NCBI GenBank assembly: GCA_025041195.1
Contig: JAKCFM010000001.1
Coordinates: 2,542,001-2,606,000 of the forward strand
Direction: 5' to 3'
Length of the DNA stretch: 64,000 nucleotides
Source of the DNA: Halobacteriales archaeon YIM A00013
GTDB lineage: Archaea; Halobacteriota; Halobacteria; Halobacteriales; Haloarculaceae
Under the pieces are notes generated by a model. That model worked only from the letters and a program-made list of their open reading frames with translations. It had not been told where the DNA came from and ran no database searches. The position numbers were made by a program, and so were the translations under genes. This document shows, piece after piece, positions 42,285 through 51,568 of the stretch (positions are counted from its first letter, which is position 1; each line of letters opens with the position of its first letter).

Positions 42285-42833
42285 ATGCAGCACGTGACGA
42301 TACCGCAGGACCGCATCGGCGTGCTCGTCGGTCAGGGCGGTGAAACGATGCGGGAGATCGAGTCGAAAGCAGAAGTTCGTCTCGACATCGATTCTGAAAC
42401 CGGATCGGTTGCCGTCGAATCGGTCGGTGATCCCGTGCAGGGACTCAAAGGTCCCGACATCGTCAAAGCAATCGGGAGAGGCTTCCGACCGGAGGACGCA
42501 CTGCGGTTGCTCGAAAACGACCTGATGATGTTTGAGATCGTCGACATCGACGCTGTGGCGCGCAACAAGAACGATCTCCGGCGAAAAAAGGGTCGTCTCA
42601 TCGGTGAGGATGGCCGGACGCGAGAGCTGATGGAAGAGCTCACCGGTGCGTCAGTCGTGATTTACGGCACGACGCTGGGCATCATCGGCCGCCCCGAGGA
42701 AGTCGAGGCCGTCCGTCGTGCAGCCGAGATGATCCTGGATGGGGCCCCGCACGGCTCGGTGTACTCGTTCCTTGAACGCCGCCGGACCGAAATGAAACAG
42801 AACGAACTGAGCTACCACGAGTTTCCTGGGTGA
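42285..42833 (+). CDS. KH-domain RNA-binding protein (Pno1/Dim2-like)
   Basis: A 182-residue protein with two KH domains. KH1 shows IPQDRIGVLVGQGGETMREI (GxxG loop as GQGG); KH2 shows GRLIGEDGRTRELMEEL (GEDG) with YGTTLGIIGRPEEV after it. This is the archaeal Pno1/Dim2-like protein of 16S rRNA/30S maturation that usually follows rio1. Here gttaatg about 30 nt upstream may be a private promoter, which would let it survive separation from the cluster. Confidence 0.9.
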   Translation: MQHVTIPQDRIGVLVGQGGETMREIESKAEVRLDIDSETGSVAVESVGDPVQGLKGPDIVKAIGRGFRPEDALRLLENDLMMFEIVDIDAVARNKNDLRRKKGRLIGEDGRTRELMEELTGASVVIYGTTLGIIGRPEEVEAVRRAAEMILDGAPHGSVYSFLERRRTEMKQNELSYHEFPG

Positions 42834-43063
42834 GCGTTTCCGTTTTGCTCACTTCGTTCGTGCGTTGTGAGTGAATACGATAGAGTGTTCCCCATAGATT
42901 GACTCCACGAGCTAGATCTATCGAATTTTGTGCTGTACACCGCGTTTCATCCGATCGAATACTGTGTGGGCCGGACAGATTGAGACGCATCGGTGTCGAT
43001 TGAATCGGATACCCGCTCCTGAACGGGAATCATACTCCTTTCAATACAACAGTCACCGCAACA

Positions 43064-43075
43064 ATTGTATACAAT
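43064..43075. promoter_or_regulatory. 12-bp palindrome overlapping the toxin-antitoxin promoter
   Basis: attgtatacaat is a perfect palindrome that also contains a TATA-like tgtataca centred about 24 nt before the antitoxin ATG. An operator inside the promoter is what autorepression by an antitoxin would need. Confidence 0.55.
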
Positions 43076-43093
43076 GCAAACATAGTAGACGAT

Positions 43094-43384
43094 ATGGGGA
43101 CGATTTCAGCCCGACTCCCTGAGGATATCGAAAATGAACTCGAACTGTATTTAGTAGAAGAAAATCTGGAACGAAGCACTGCCGTACGGAAGCTCTTAAC
43201 CGAGGGACTTGCATCCTGGCGCGAGAACCGTGCACTTACTATGCTTCGTGAAGGTGACGTAACCATTTCACGGGGGGCAGAGATAGCAGATTGTTCTGTG
43301 TGGGAATTTGCACGGTTAGCCGAGTCCCGTGATATCACCTGGATCTCTGAAGACCATCTTGAAGACGATCTGGATGACCTATAG
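43094..43384 (+). CDS. UPF0175-family antitoxin
   Basis: A 96-residue protein. The N-terminal ribbon-helix-helix-like part reads TISARLPEDIENELELYL; the rest (AVRKLLTEGLASWRE, ISRGAEIADCSVWEFARL) is the UPF0175 helical region resembling an HTH. UPF0175 proteins pair with DUF3368 PIN nucleases and are expected both to bind the operator and to neutralise the toxin. The toxin ATG follows the stop directly with no gap. Confidence 0.88.
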   Translation: MGTISARLPEDIENELELYLVEENLERSTAVRKLLTEGLASWRENRALTMLREGDVTISRGAEIADCSVWEFARLAESRDITWISEDHLEDDLDDL

Positions 43385-43900
43385 ATGTGGATTTTCGATG
43401 CGACTCCAGTAATCTATCTTGCGAAATTACAACAGTTCGATATTATCGAGAGCCGGTCTCGTCGCTGTGGTATTCCCGAACCCGTCAAGAATGAGGTGGT
43501 CACAGACGGCATTGCGGCGGGCTATCCTGATGCAAGAGTAATCGAGCGCAGAATCACTGACGGAACTATTTCAGTTGTTTCGGTCCCCGAAACCGATGCC
43601 CACTCCCGTTTGTTGGAGTATCCAGGACTCAGCTGTGCAGATGCCGCGGTACTGGCGTGTGCCGAGGCGTTCGATGGGGTGGCCGTGATGGACGAGTCGG
43701 CTGGTCGCTCAGTTGCGACTGTGGAGTCAATCCCAACACGAGGTACGGCGTATCTCGTTCTGGATGCCGTAAAACGTGGTGACATATCCAAAAAAACGGC
43801 GAGAACCACGATCGATACGATGATTGAAGCAGGGTGGTACTGCGCCCCTGATATGTACGCGAAAATTTGCCAGAAGCTCGAATCGTCCGAATTCCCGTGA
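43385..43900 (+). CDS. DUF3368 PIN-domain toxin
   Basis: A 171-residue PIN nuclease. The first acidic residue is in MWIFDATPVIYLAKL, a second Glu/Asp set is around PVKNEVVTDG, and the third is in LSCADAAVLACAE, with VAVMDESAGR as the last acidic site. The conserved C-terminal GTAYLVLDAVKRG typifies DUF3368. PIN toxins cut tRNA or rRNA and arrest growth. All acidic ligands appear present, so the toxin is probably active and held by the upstream antitoxin. Confidence 0.88.
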   Translation: MWIFDATPVIYLAKLQQFDIIESRSRRCGIPEPVKNEVVTDGIAAGYPDARVIERRITDGTISVVSVPETDAHSRLLEYPGLSCADAAVLACAEAFDGVAVMDESAGRSVATVESIPTRGTAYLVLDAVKRGDISKKTARTTIDTMIEAGWYCAPDMYAKICQKLESSEFP

Positions 43901-44608
43901 TCACACGCCAATGCCGAGGAGTTCGGTCGCCCCTTGCTGGAACTCGAACGGCACGTCGATTCGTGCCGGTTGATAGCCATCTTCTGCCAGCTCCTCGATC
44001 ACGGCATCGAGGTGATCGTACGATTCGGTGTCGAGTCCGACGAGCGGAAAGATCCTGACTTCCTCGCTGGCCACGCGACAGAGCTCTCGGATTGCAGCGA
44101 GATGAAACTCGAAATCCAATCGGTCGCCGTACAGAAAGAGCAGGTGTGCAGACAACACCAGGTCGAACGTCTCATCCGCGAACGGCAACGTTGGCAACTG
44201 CCCGTAGACGTAGCGCCCCTCAGTCCGCCCCGGTGAATAATCCGTACAGAACGTCTCGATTGCGCGTTCCATCAGTTCGAGTCGGTGATCAACCGTGCCA
44301 TAAAACTCCCACTCGAACAGATCCGCTTTTTCCGGAAGCTGATTCGCAATAGCACTACAATCGTCGTGGGCCGCTCTTTTGAGGACCGCTGGTGGCTGGT
44401 CGTAGCGGACATCACACCCCGTTATCTCCACGCCACGATCGGCTGCTTCACGGACGAATGAACCAGCACCCGACGGACAATCAAGCACCGTACGACCCAC
44501 GAGCGAGTCGAGATCCAGATCGAACATCGCTTGATACTCACGGAGTGTACGCCCGGTCAGGAGAAACTCTGCATCAACCATGAACTGCTCGTCAGTCTCC
44601 ATGGACAT
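43901..44608 (-). CDS. SAM-dependent methyltransferase-like protein
   Basis: A 235-residue class I fold protein. Motif I is VLDCPSGAGSFVREA (about 41-55), motif II acidic GCDVRYDQPP, and motif IV is FDLVLSAHLLFLYGD. The substrate is unknown; the HLLFLYGD segment after motif IV is shared with a set of archaeal SAM enzymes of unknown role. The gene converges on the toxin gene with no space. An inverted repeat overlies its start codon. Confidence 0.82.
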   Translation of the reverse strand: MSMETDEQFMVDAEFLLTGRTLREYQAMFDLDLDSLVGRTVLDCPSGAGSFVREAADRGVEITGCDVRYDQPPAVLKRAAHDDCSAIANQLPEKADLFEWEFYGTVDHRLELMERAIETFCTDYSPGRTEGRYVYGQLPTLPFADETFDLVLSAHLLFLYGDRLDFEFHLAAIRELCRVASEEVRIFPLVGLDTESYDHLDAVIEELAEDGYQPARIDVPFEFQQGATELLGIGV

Positions 44609-44633
44609 ATTTGATCATCATTGTACAAATATG
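44606..44633. promoter_or_regulatory. 8-bp inverted repeat over the methyltransferase start
   Basis: catatttg at 44606-44613 and caaatatg at 44626-44633 are perfect inverted arms 12 nt apart. The first arm includes the start codon. The spacing (20 nt centre to centre) is about two helical turns, suited to a dimeric regulator, though AT-rich sequence makes chance possible. Confidence 0.35.
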
Positions 44634-44737
44634 TGTGTGATACAGTCAACTGATCAGTTGGACCGGCACACATCCTGAAGATTGGTCCGCTATCACGGTT
44701 GGATATACCATGACGACGCTCGATTCTCACGAGCACG

Positions 44738-45529
44738 TTACTGCTGGGGAACCGTTTCGTGAGTCCCAGTAGACTGCTCATCGCTGTAGCTATGGTTGAC
44801 AACGAACGGTGACGTTCCACAAATTTCGGTCTTGATTTCAGGCACTTCACCGACCTGATCACTGTACTCCTGGTACGCCTCGGTTTCGGAGATCGCAATC
44901 AGGAAATCAACGAATTCGTCTTCGTCCGGCTCGTCGAAGCCGAGATCTGTGGCCATATCGCTCCACCAGATGTCGAGCACTGCGTAGTGTGACTGTTCGT
45001 CGGTTTCCGCAATGAGAAGTGCGAGATCATCTTCGAGGAGCCCTTCAAGACGCGATTTGTGCTCTGGATCGGCGTGGAACCACTCCTGTACGTCATCGGT
45101 TGTTAGCTCTGGTGTTGGTGGAGACGATCCGAACCGTCGTTGCACCCAGCCAGGTTGGTTTCGATAGTCCGGCGGAACCAGGAACTTCGGTCGATTGACG
45201 GCGTCAACGAGCATTCCAACGATCACACCAGCAATCCCGATTCCAGCAATTACCTGCCCGACAATCATTCCACTCCCTATCAGACTATCAGCGACCGCCA
45301 TCACGCCAATTCCGCCAAACAACAGCAGAAACGCCCCGGCCGTCACCGGCCAGTTGCGCTTGTTCATCCGCACAGTCCGTCGTCCACCACTAAGCTCGGG
45401 AACGTGCTCGCCACACCACACGGCGGGAATCAGTGATGCGTAGACGAAAACCGAGAGGACGCCAATACCCACGGCAACCACGATCCCAACGAGCCGAATG
45501 ATACCTGATTGAAGCAATATCTCTGACAT
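44738..45529 (-). CDS. Membrane protein with acidic cytoplasmic domain, function unknown
   Basis: A 263-residue protein. Three hydrophobic segments lie at about 8-32, 60-80 and 85-110; a soluble C-terminal part of about 150 residues is rich in Asp/Glu and Trp and contains VQEWFHADPEHKSRLEGLL. I do not recognise a family. It stands alone between a methyltransferase and a divergent MaoC gene. Confidence 0.7.
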   Translation of the reverse strand: MSEILLQSGIIRLVGIVVAVGIGVLSVFVYASLIPAVWCGEHVPELSGGRRTVRMNKRNWPVTAGAFLLLFGGIGVMAVADSLIGSGMIVGQVIAGIGIAGVIVGMLVDAVNRPKFLVPPDYRNQPGWVQRRFGSSPPTPELTTDDVQEWFHADPEHKSRLEGLLEDDLALLIAETDEQSHYAVLDIWWSDMATDLGFDEPDEDEFVDFLIAISETEAYQEYSDQVGEVPEIKTEICGTSPFVVNHSYSDEQSTGTHETVPQQ

Positions 45530-45689
45530 GTATTATCGCTTACTGATAAATGGGTGGCTTATAATAATCTTATCATGCTATCATATTATCCCATTACGAT
45601 CGTTTGGTGGATGTTGATTATTATCAACTCCGTCCTGACCGAACATTCGTGTGGTTCGCCGGTAGATTCTTCCCATCGTTCGTTGATAT

Positions 45690-46157
45690 ATGGCTATGCC
45701 GTACAGTTACGAACCCCACTACTTCGAGGAGATGGACGTCGGGAAAACGTTTGAGAGCGCTGGGCGAACGATCACGGAGGCTGATTTCGTGACCCACTCG
45801 ATGCTGACGGGTGACTGGACTGAACTACACACCAACACGGAATACGCAGCCGAGGGTCCCTACGGCGAACGGATCGCCCATGGCCCAATGACGTTCATCA
45901 TGGCGACAGGTCTCGTCCAGCGCTGTGGATTCGTTGAGCGAACGGTGATCGCGTTTCTCGGAATGAACTATATGGACATTCCGAATCCGCTCTTCGTCGG
46001 CGATACGATCACTGCAACGTTCGAAGTGATCGACCGCAGGGAGTTAGAGAGCAGAGACGACGCTGGGCTGGTGGTGGTCGATGCCGACGTCCGCAATCAG
46101 GAAGATGACTGTGTGTTTGCCGGCGACATGAAGTTCCTCTTCAAACGGCAATCCTGA
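45690..46157 (+). CDS. MaoC-like hydratase/hot-dog-fold protein
   Basis: A 155-residue hot-dog protein. The active-site region is ITEADFVTHSMLTGDWTEL followed by HTNTEYA, where the usual Asp and His of MaoC are in the GDWTELHTN stretch; GERIAHGPMTFIMATGL is the conserved central helix region. It differs from the paralogue at 19944 and probably has another acyl-CoA substrate. The start is the ATG at 45690, with a second ATG 6 nt later. Confidence 0.86.
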   Translation: MAMPYSYEPHYFEEMDVGKTFESAGRTITEADFVTHSMLTGDWTELHTNTEYAAEGPYGERIAHGPMTFIMATGLVQRCGFVERTVIAFLGMNYMDIPNPLFVGDTITATFEVIDRRELESRDDAGLVVVDADVRNQEDDCVFAGDMKFLFKRQS

Positions 46158-46222
46158 TCGTGCTGCTGACCGTTCTGATCTGACACAAATATTACTTCTG
46201 TTTCTTTCCAGAATAGTAGTTC

Positions 46223-47698
46223 ATGACGAATCAGCGGGCTCGAACGTCGCGGGAACAATGGGGGAGTAGATTCGGATTCCTGATGGCGATGGTCGGCGCG
46301 ATGGTTGGGGCAGGCAATATCTGGCGGCTGCCCTACGTCACTGGGATCAATGGCGGTGGTGGATTCTTGCTCATCTATCTGCTGTTGCTGTATCTTATTG
46401 CTGTTCCGGGGCTAATGGCCGAAACGCTGCTCGGCCGATACACGAATAAAGGAGTGATCGGGAGCGTTCGTCAGGTAGCCGGCCCTGGTGGCTGGACCGG
46501 TGTCGGTATCGTGGTGCTAGTGGTGAACGTGGCGTTAATGTCCTACTACGCGCCTATTCTCGGCTGGATTCTCTACTACGTCTATCACTCGATACTCGGT
46601 ACGTTTGTGCAACCAGGCTTCAACCCGCTCGTTTTCTGGACGTCGTATACGAACGCGACGGCGTTGGTTATTGCGACGCACACGATCGCCGTCGGACTGG
46701 TGGCGACCGTTCTGTGGTTTGGGATTCGCGATGGTATCGAACGGATTGTGCGATGGCTGTTTCCAGCCCTGTTGGTCGCACTGATCGCAGTGGCAATCCG
46801 GAGTTTGACGCTCCCGGGCGCGCTTTCTGGCGTTCGGTATCTGTTCACCCCCAGGATTGAATTTCTCGTTCGTCCCGCAACGTGGATCGGGGCGCTCGGC
46901 CAAGCGCTGTTTTCGACAGGCCTCGGCTGGGGGATTGCGCTCACCTACGGAAGCTATCTACGCGAGCACGACGACGTTGCTCTTGGTGGCGGATTGTTCA
47001 CTGCCCTCGGCAACACCAGTATTGGACTGCTTGCGCTGTTAGCCGTGTTTCCCGCTGTGTTTGCCGTTGGCCTCCAGCCCACGGCGGGGTCCAGCCTCAC
47101 GTTCATATCGTTGACGTACGTCTTCGGGCAGATGACGGGCGGCTATTTCTGGGCGATCGTGTTCTATCTCGGCTTTTTCTTTGCGGCATTTACCTCCGGG
47201 CTCGCCATTACTGAAGTGGGAGTCACTACCCTTACCGAGGAGACACGCTTCGATCGAAACACAGTGGTCGTGCTGTTTTCGGGGGCAATCTGGCTGCTGG
47301 GCCTTCCGAGTGCGTACTCCGTTGACGTGCTCAATCTGCTGGATTTCATCTTTGGAACCTGGGGACTGCCTGTCGCTGCGCTGTTGCTCATGCTCGTTGT
47401 CGGTTGGAAACTGGGGCGCTCTCCTGGGCTCGGACTTGAGTGGGTCCGACTCGTCGAGCTGAATCGATCCACTGATCTCTACGTTGGTCGGTGGTGGAGC
47501 GTCATCGTCCAGTTCGTCATTCCACCAGTGATCGCAGTGATCATCGTCTACTATGTGCTGTCGAATCTCGTGAGCCATCCAACCCAGACCGTCGGTGGAG
47601 TCGTTCTCATTGGAGCCATCATCCTGGTGAGTGTGCTTGGAATGGCAGTTCTTGAGCGGCCTGGGGCTGATGAGCACGCAAATGGGGGTGGTCAGTGA
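46223..47698 (+). CDS. Sodium-dependent NSS-family transporter
   Basis: A 491-residue transporter with about 12 hydrophobic segments. The hallmark first helix is visible as AMVGAMVGAGNIWRLPYVT (about 23-41), including the unwound Na-binding GNIWR region. Helix 6/8 motifs such as FFAAFTSGLAITEVGVTT also fit. NSS proteins import amino acids or osmolytes with sodium. The downstream gene overlaps by one base (TGATG), the known layout of transporters with a MetS-type small subunit. Confidence 0.92.
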   Translation: MTNQRARTSREQWGSRFGFLMAMVGAMVGAGNIWRLPYVTGINGGGGFLLIYLLLLYLIAVPGLMAETLLGRYTNKGVIGSVRQVAGPGGWTGVGIVVLVVNVALMSYYAPILGWILYYVYHSILGTFVQPGFNPLVFWTSYTNATALVIATHTIAVGLVATVLWFGIRDGIERIVRWLFPALLVALIAVAIRSLTLPGALSGVRYLFTPRIEFLVRPATWIGALGQALFSTGLGWGIALTYGSYLREHDDVALGGGLFTALGNTSIGLLALLAVFPAVFAVGLQPTAGSSLTFISLTYVFGQMTGGYFWAIVFYLGFFFAAFTSGLAITEVGVTTLTEETRFDRNTVVVLFSGAIWLLGLPSAYSVDVLNLLDFIFGTWGLPVAALLLMLVVGWKLGRSPGLGLEWVRLVELNRSTDLYVGRWWSVIVQFVIPPVIAVIIVYYVLSNLVSHPTQTVGGVVLIGAIILVSVLGMAVLERPGADEHANGGGQ

Positions 47699-48015
47699 TG
47701 GTGCTGCCCGCAAGCACAATCGCGGTGTTGCTCATCACGATGGTTGCATTGTGGGGAGTTGGTGGCTGGGCACTCGTGCGCTCGCTCGGCGACGAAGAGC
47801 GAAAGCTCGAACTGCTGGAGAGACAGGAGACGTTCGACACCTACTCGCCACGGGTGCTTTCAGAACTGCGCGAGTGGATCAACTCCCATCCAGACCATCC
47901 GCGTGTCGATGACGCAACAACAGCGTACAACGACTGTGTCGATCGACTAACTCGTATCGAGGAGACGTTTTACGACTGGGACGAGACCACAGTCGACGAT
48001 CTCGAACGGCTCTGA
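47698..48015 (+). CDS. MetS-like small subunit of the NSS transporter, extended
   Basis: A 105-residue protein whose start overlaps the transporter stop by one base. Residues about 5-28 form a single helix (TIAVLLITMVALWGVGGWAL), the feature of MetS small subunits. Unlike the roughly 40-60-residue bacterial MetS it has a further 75 residues, acidic and helical, in the cytoplasm. The assignment rests on position and the helix, not on strong similarity. Confidence 0.68.
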   Translation: MVLPASTIAVLLITMVALWGVGGWALVRSLGDEERKLELLERQETFDTYSPRVLSELREWINSHPDHPRVDDATTAYNDCVDRLTRIEETFYDWDETTVDDLERL

Positions 48016-48035
48016 GACAGGATTTCATTTTCGTG

Positions 48036-49013
48036 TTACTCCAGTGAGGATTGTTCTAGTTTTTGGAGTCGTTCGATCCGCTCGTCTGGGTCCGGATGCG
48101 TTCGAAGGAGCCAGTCGTAATATTTGGCAGCTCGGGGGTACTCCGTTCGAAGGCTGGTTGGTGGGCGATTGCCATCAGGTCCTAGCATAATTTCGGGCGT
48201 AGTATCTCGCTCTGGTGGGAGAAACGAAAATGATGCCATTGTGTCCGTGACGGTTCTCAGGTCCTCACGGTGTTCTTCTTCGAGCGTTCGTATCGCTCCA
48301 GCAAGTGGGCCAATGGATCCCATCAGCGCGACTGCCCCGCGATCTGCTGCAAGTTCACGATCACGTGTGAGCAGACGACTGAACAGTCTTGTTCCATATT
48401 CTGCAATCTGACCCAAGGACAGTTCTTTGCCCTTGTTGCTGTCTGTTTGTGATAAATCGACGAGAGCTTCCCAGAACCGTTCTGGGATCGTCGCAACCGT
48501 CAACACGCCAGTGTCTCGATGTTTGATGTGCGAACATTCGTGAGCGAGCACCGCCGTCAGTTGCGCATCGTCAATCACGTGTAATAATGATTCTGACAGA
48601 ATAATTCGAGCGCTCCTGGGGGTATACCCCGTCGTCATCGCCGTAGGTGTCTCCATAGCAGCGATGACGACGGTTGGCACCGGAATATCGAGCTGCTGGG
48701 AGAGCCGTTCAACCGTCCACAAAACGTCTGGTGGTGGCTCCGCAACCGCTTTGATCTCCATCTGTTGTTGCGGACGGACAATTTCCGCGATTTGATCGTC
48801 GTATCGTCGGAACGCTACTGAGACGATGAACAACCAAACCAAGAACGAAACGCCGAGCGTGAGCGAAAACGAGAGCGTCCCCTCACCGCACACCGCAATG
48901 AAAATGAATACACAGAGAAACGTGAATCCAATCCCGATCAGCCCACTCAAGAAGAGTAGTGCCATCGAGACCACCATCCGAACCAGCAGCCCACGATCGT
49001 ACGACCAGTCCAT
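48036..49013 (-). CDS. HtpX-like M48 membrane metalloprotease (copy 1)
   Basis: A 325-residue protease. Two hydrophobic helices lie in the first 75 residues. The zinc motif is LAHECSHIKHRDTGV, and the third ligand Glu is in TRDRELAADRGAV. The C-terminus THPDPDERIERLQ is shared with the neighbour at 49099. HtpX enzymes degrade misfolded membrane proteins. gttatttgttc about 28 nt upstream on the minus strand supports the start at 49013, where the open frame would allow 49046. Confidence 0.88.
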   Translation of the reverse strand: MDWSYDRGLLVRMVVSMALLFLSGLIGIGFTFLCVFIFIAVCGEGTLSFSLTLGVSFLVWLFIVSVAFRRYDDQIAEIVRPQQQMEIKAVAEPPPDVLWTVERLSQQLDIPVPTVVIAAMETPTAMTTGYTPRSARIILSESLLHVIDDAQLTAVLAHECSHIKHRDTGVLTVATIPERFWEALVDLSQTDSNKGKELSLGQIAEYGTRLFSRLLTRDRELAADRGAVALMGSIGPLAGAIRTLEEEHREDLRTVTDTMASFSFLPPERDTTPEIMLGPDGNRPPTSLRTEYPRAAKYYDWLLRTHPDPDERIERLQKLEQSSLE

Positions 49014-49098
49014 ATCTACTGCTATAGGACAGTGAACAAATAACATCCATGAACTGGCCTATATGGGGACGTGTACTACTGAGAATGGATGGCTCAGT

Positions 49099-50076
49099 CT
49101 AGCGACCTTCATCTGGACCCTGTGCTTGTAGTCGCTCGATCCGCTCGTCTGGGTCCGGATGCGTTCGATAGCACCAGTCACGAAGCCGAATAATCCGAGG
49201 AAAGCATCCGCTGAGCGTTCTCGGCGATCGCGCACCGTCCGGGCCGAGTGCAACGTCGTTGACGTTGTCAGCGCTCGAAGTACTGGAACAAAACGAGAAC
49301 GCTTCGATAGGTTTTGTCCGAAGATCCGTGGGAGACTCGTCGTCAAGCGTTCGAATGGCTCCCACCAGCGGTGCTGTGGTTCCGATGAGCGCCACCGCAC
49401 CTTGATCGGCCACGAACTCACGCGTTCTGCTCACCATTCGTTCGAACACGAGGACGACCGACGCAAACAGTCGCAACAGCCCATAGCAACCCGAACGCAC
49501 CGGATATTGATCGTCAATGCCGCCACCGAGCCGGAAGGCCCAGTCGTATGGAACTGCGGCGATCGTCATCACCATCGCATCCCGATTCACAATGTGAGAG
49601 ATTTCGTGTGCGAGGACGGCCTCCAGCTGTGCATCGGAGAGAATCTCGATGAGTGGCGTAGATACGACGATGGTGGTTCGATCGGGTGCGAGCCCGCATG
49701 TGTAGGCACTCGGTGGCCCGTCGGTCGTGATCAACACCGCCGGGACTGGAATCGACGCCTGGTGGGCCAGTCGATCGACTGCGCGCTGGACGGCTGGCTG
49801 GGAGTGTTTGGCTGGCGTTAGCGCATCCGCATCGAACTGTCGAACGATCGGTGTGGTTTCGATTCCACTGCCCAGCACTGTGTTTGCGAGCAATACAATC
49901 CAGAAGGCGACGCCGAGACCCAGGACGATACCGAGCTCACTGGTCCCAAACAAAATCACGCCAATTCCGATGAACACAAGCGATGGACCAACAATCACGA
50001 AAATCATACTCACGCAGAGCACGCCCAACAACAGCGCCATCCGAACCATGAGTGCTCGACTGGCGGGCAATCTCAT
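49099..50076 (-). CDS. HtpX-like M48 membrane metalloprotease (copy 2)
   Basis: A 325-residue paralogue of the adjacent gene. Hydrophobic helices occupy about 12-60; the zinc motif is LAHEISHIVNRDAMV and the third ligand is in SRTREFVADQGAV. Both copies retain a full zinc site, so both should be active. They differ in much of the sequence between motifs, which implies an old duplication. It follows atpB by 63 nt and may be read from the ATP synthase operon. Confidence 0.88.
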   Translation of the reverse strand: MRLPASRALMVRMALLLGVLCVSMIFVIVGPSLVFIGIGVILFGTSELGIVLGLGVAFWIVLLANTVLGSGIETTPIVRQFDADALTPAKHSQPAVQRAVDRLAHQASIPVPAVLITTDGPPSAYTCGLAPDRTTIVVSTPLIEILSDAQLEAVLAHEISHIVNRDAMVMTIAAVPYDWAFRLGGGIDDQYPVRSGCYGLLRLFASVVLVFERMVSRTREFVADQGAVALIGTTAPLVGAIRTLDDESPTDLRTKPIEAFSFCSSTSSADNVNDVALGPDGARSPRTLSGCFPRIIRLRDWCYRTHPDPDERIERLQAQGPDEGR

Positions 50077-50139
50077 GTCTCACACTCTCGGTGGCGTCCA
50101 AATAAATCCTGGCAGCAACAGAAAGTGATGGCAGAATCG

Positions 50140-51567
50140 TCAGTCAGCAGCCGCTTCGACCGGCTCGGATTCTGCACCGCCAACGTAGTACTCCTCGATG
50201 AGCTCCTCGTCGATCCGGTTGAGCTCAGTCTCTGGCAACATTGAGAGCAGCTCCCACGCGATGTCGAGCGTCTCGTCGATCTCTCGGTCCGTGTGGCCAC
50301 CCTGATCGATGAGCTCCGTTTCGAACCGATCGGCGAAGTCGAGATACCGGTTGTCGCTCTCGGAGAGCGCCTCCCGACCGACAATGTTCACGAGGTCGCG
50401 CAGATCCTGTCCCTCTGCGTAGGCCGCATACAGCTGATCGGAGACATCTGCGTGGTCTTCACGCGTGAGTCCCTCACCGATTCCGTCGTCCATCAGCCGC
50501 GAGAGCGATGGCAGCACGTTGATCGGCGGGCTGACGTCCTGCGAGTTGAGAGCACGATCAACGTAGATCTGTCCCTCAGTGATGTATCCAGTCAGATCCG
50601 GAATGGGGTGCGTCTCGTCGTCACCCGGCATCGTGAGAATTGGGATCTGGGTTACTGAACCCTCACGCCCGTCGATACGACCGGCGCGCTCGTAGATCTG
50701 GGCCAGATCGGTGTACATGTATCCGGGATAGCCACGCCGACCGGGCACCTCCTCGCGAGCGGCACCAATCTCACGGAGGGCTTCACAGTAGTTGGTCATG
50801 TCCGTCAGGATGACCAGCACGTGATAATCCTTCTCGAAGGCGAGATACTCGGCAGTGGTCAACACCATCCGTGGCGTGACCGTCCGCTCGACTGCCGGAT
50901 CGTCCGCGAGATTCATGAAGACGACTGAGCGCTCAAGGGCGCCAGTTCGCTCGAAGTCGTCCATGAACTCGTTTGCCTCTTCTGCGGTGATTCCCATCGC
51001 ACCGAAGACCACTGCGAACTCGGACTCTTCGTCGTCCCCCTCCTCGTCGCTTGCTTCCTCTGGCACCGTCGCCTGACGGGCGATCTGGAGTGCCAGCTCG
51101 TTGTGTGGCAGTCCTGATGCCGAGAAGATCGGCAGCTTCTGTCCACGCACCAATGTGTTCATCCCGTCGATGGCGGAAACGCCAGTCTGGATGAACTCCT
51201 CTGGATACTCACGAGCCGTCGGGTTGATTGCGGCGCCGACAATGTCGTGGCGCTCTTCGGGAACGATGTCCGGGCCACCGTCGATCGGATCGCCCGACCC
51301 ATCGAGCACGCGCCCGAGCAGCTCCTCGGTCACCGGCATCTTCATCGTCTCGCCGAGGAAGCGAACCGAGGAATCCTGATCGATGCCATCGGTTCCCTCG
51401 AAGACCTGAATTGCAACGTAGCCGCTCGCTGCTTCGAGCACCTGCCCGCGGCGGATCTCTCCGGACGGCGTCTCGATGTCCACGATCTCGTCGTAGCCGA
51501 TCGGTTCGTCCGTTTCTACGAACACCAGCGGACCGCTGATCTCCGTAATAGTCTGGTATTCTTTCAT
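50140..51567 (-). CDS. atpB: A-type ATP synthase subunit B
   Basis: A 475-residue non-catalytic nucleotide-binding subunit of the A1 head. It starts [17 protein letters not shown], lacks a full P-loop (has [16 protein letters not shown]), and carries [19 protein letters not shown] and the [21 protein letters not shown] stretch, read here in part. The open frame extends to 51654, but the ATG at 51567 gives the family N-terminus and lies 1 nt after the atpA stop. Confidence 0.95.
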   Translation of the reverse strand: MKEYQTITEISGPLVFVETDEPIGYDEIVDIETPSGEIRRGQVLEAASGYVAIQVFEGTDGIDQDSSVRFLGETMKMPVTEELLGRVLDGSGDPIDGGPDIVPEERHDIVGAAINPTAREYPEEFIQTGVSAIDGMNTLVRGQKLPIFSASGLPHNELALQIARQATVPEEASDEEGDDEESEFAVVFGAMGITAEEANEFMDDFERTGALERSVVFMNLADDPAVERTVTPRMVLTTAEYLAFEKDYHVLVILTDMTNYCEALREIGAAREEVPGRRGYPGYMYTDLAQIYERAGRIDGREGSVTQIPILTMPGDDETHPIPDLTGYITEGQIYVDRALNSQDVSPPINVLPSLSRLMDDGIGEGLTREDHADVSDQLYAAYAEGQDLRDLVNIVGREALSESDNRYLDFADRFETELIDQGGHTDREIDETLDIAWELLSMLPETELNRIDEELIEEYYVGGAESEPVEAAAD

Positions 51568-51568
51568 C

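Noticed and set aside
43901-44608. Reading the methyltransferase as part of the toxin-antitoxin module (e.g. a defence methylase)
   Set aside because: It is convergent with the toxin, has its own start region, and its motifs point to a small-molecule or general SAM fold, not a DNA methylase (no NPPY/DPPY).
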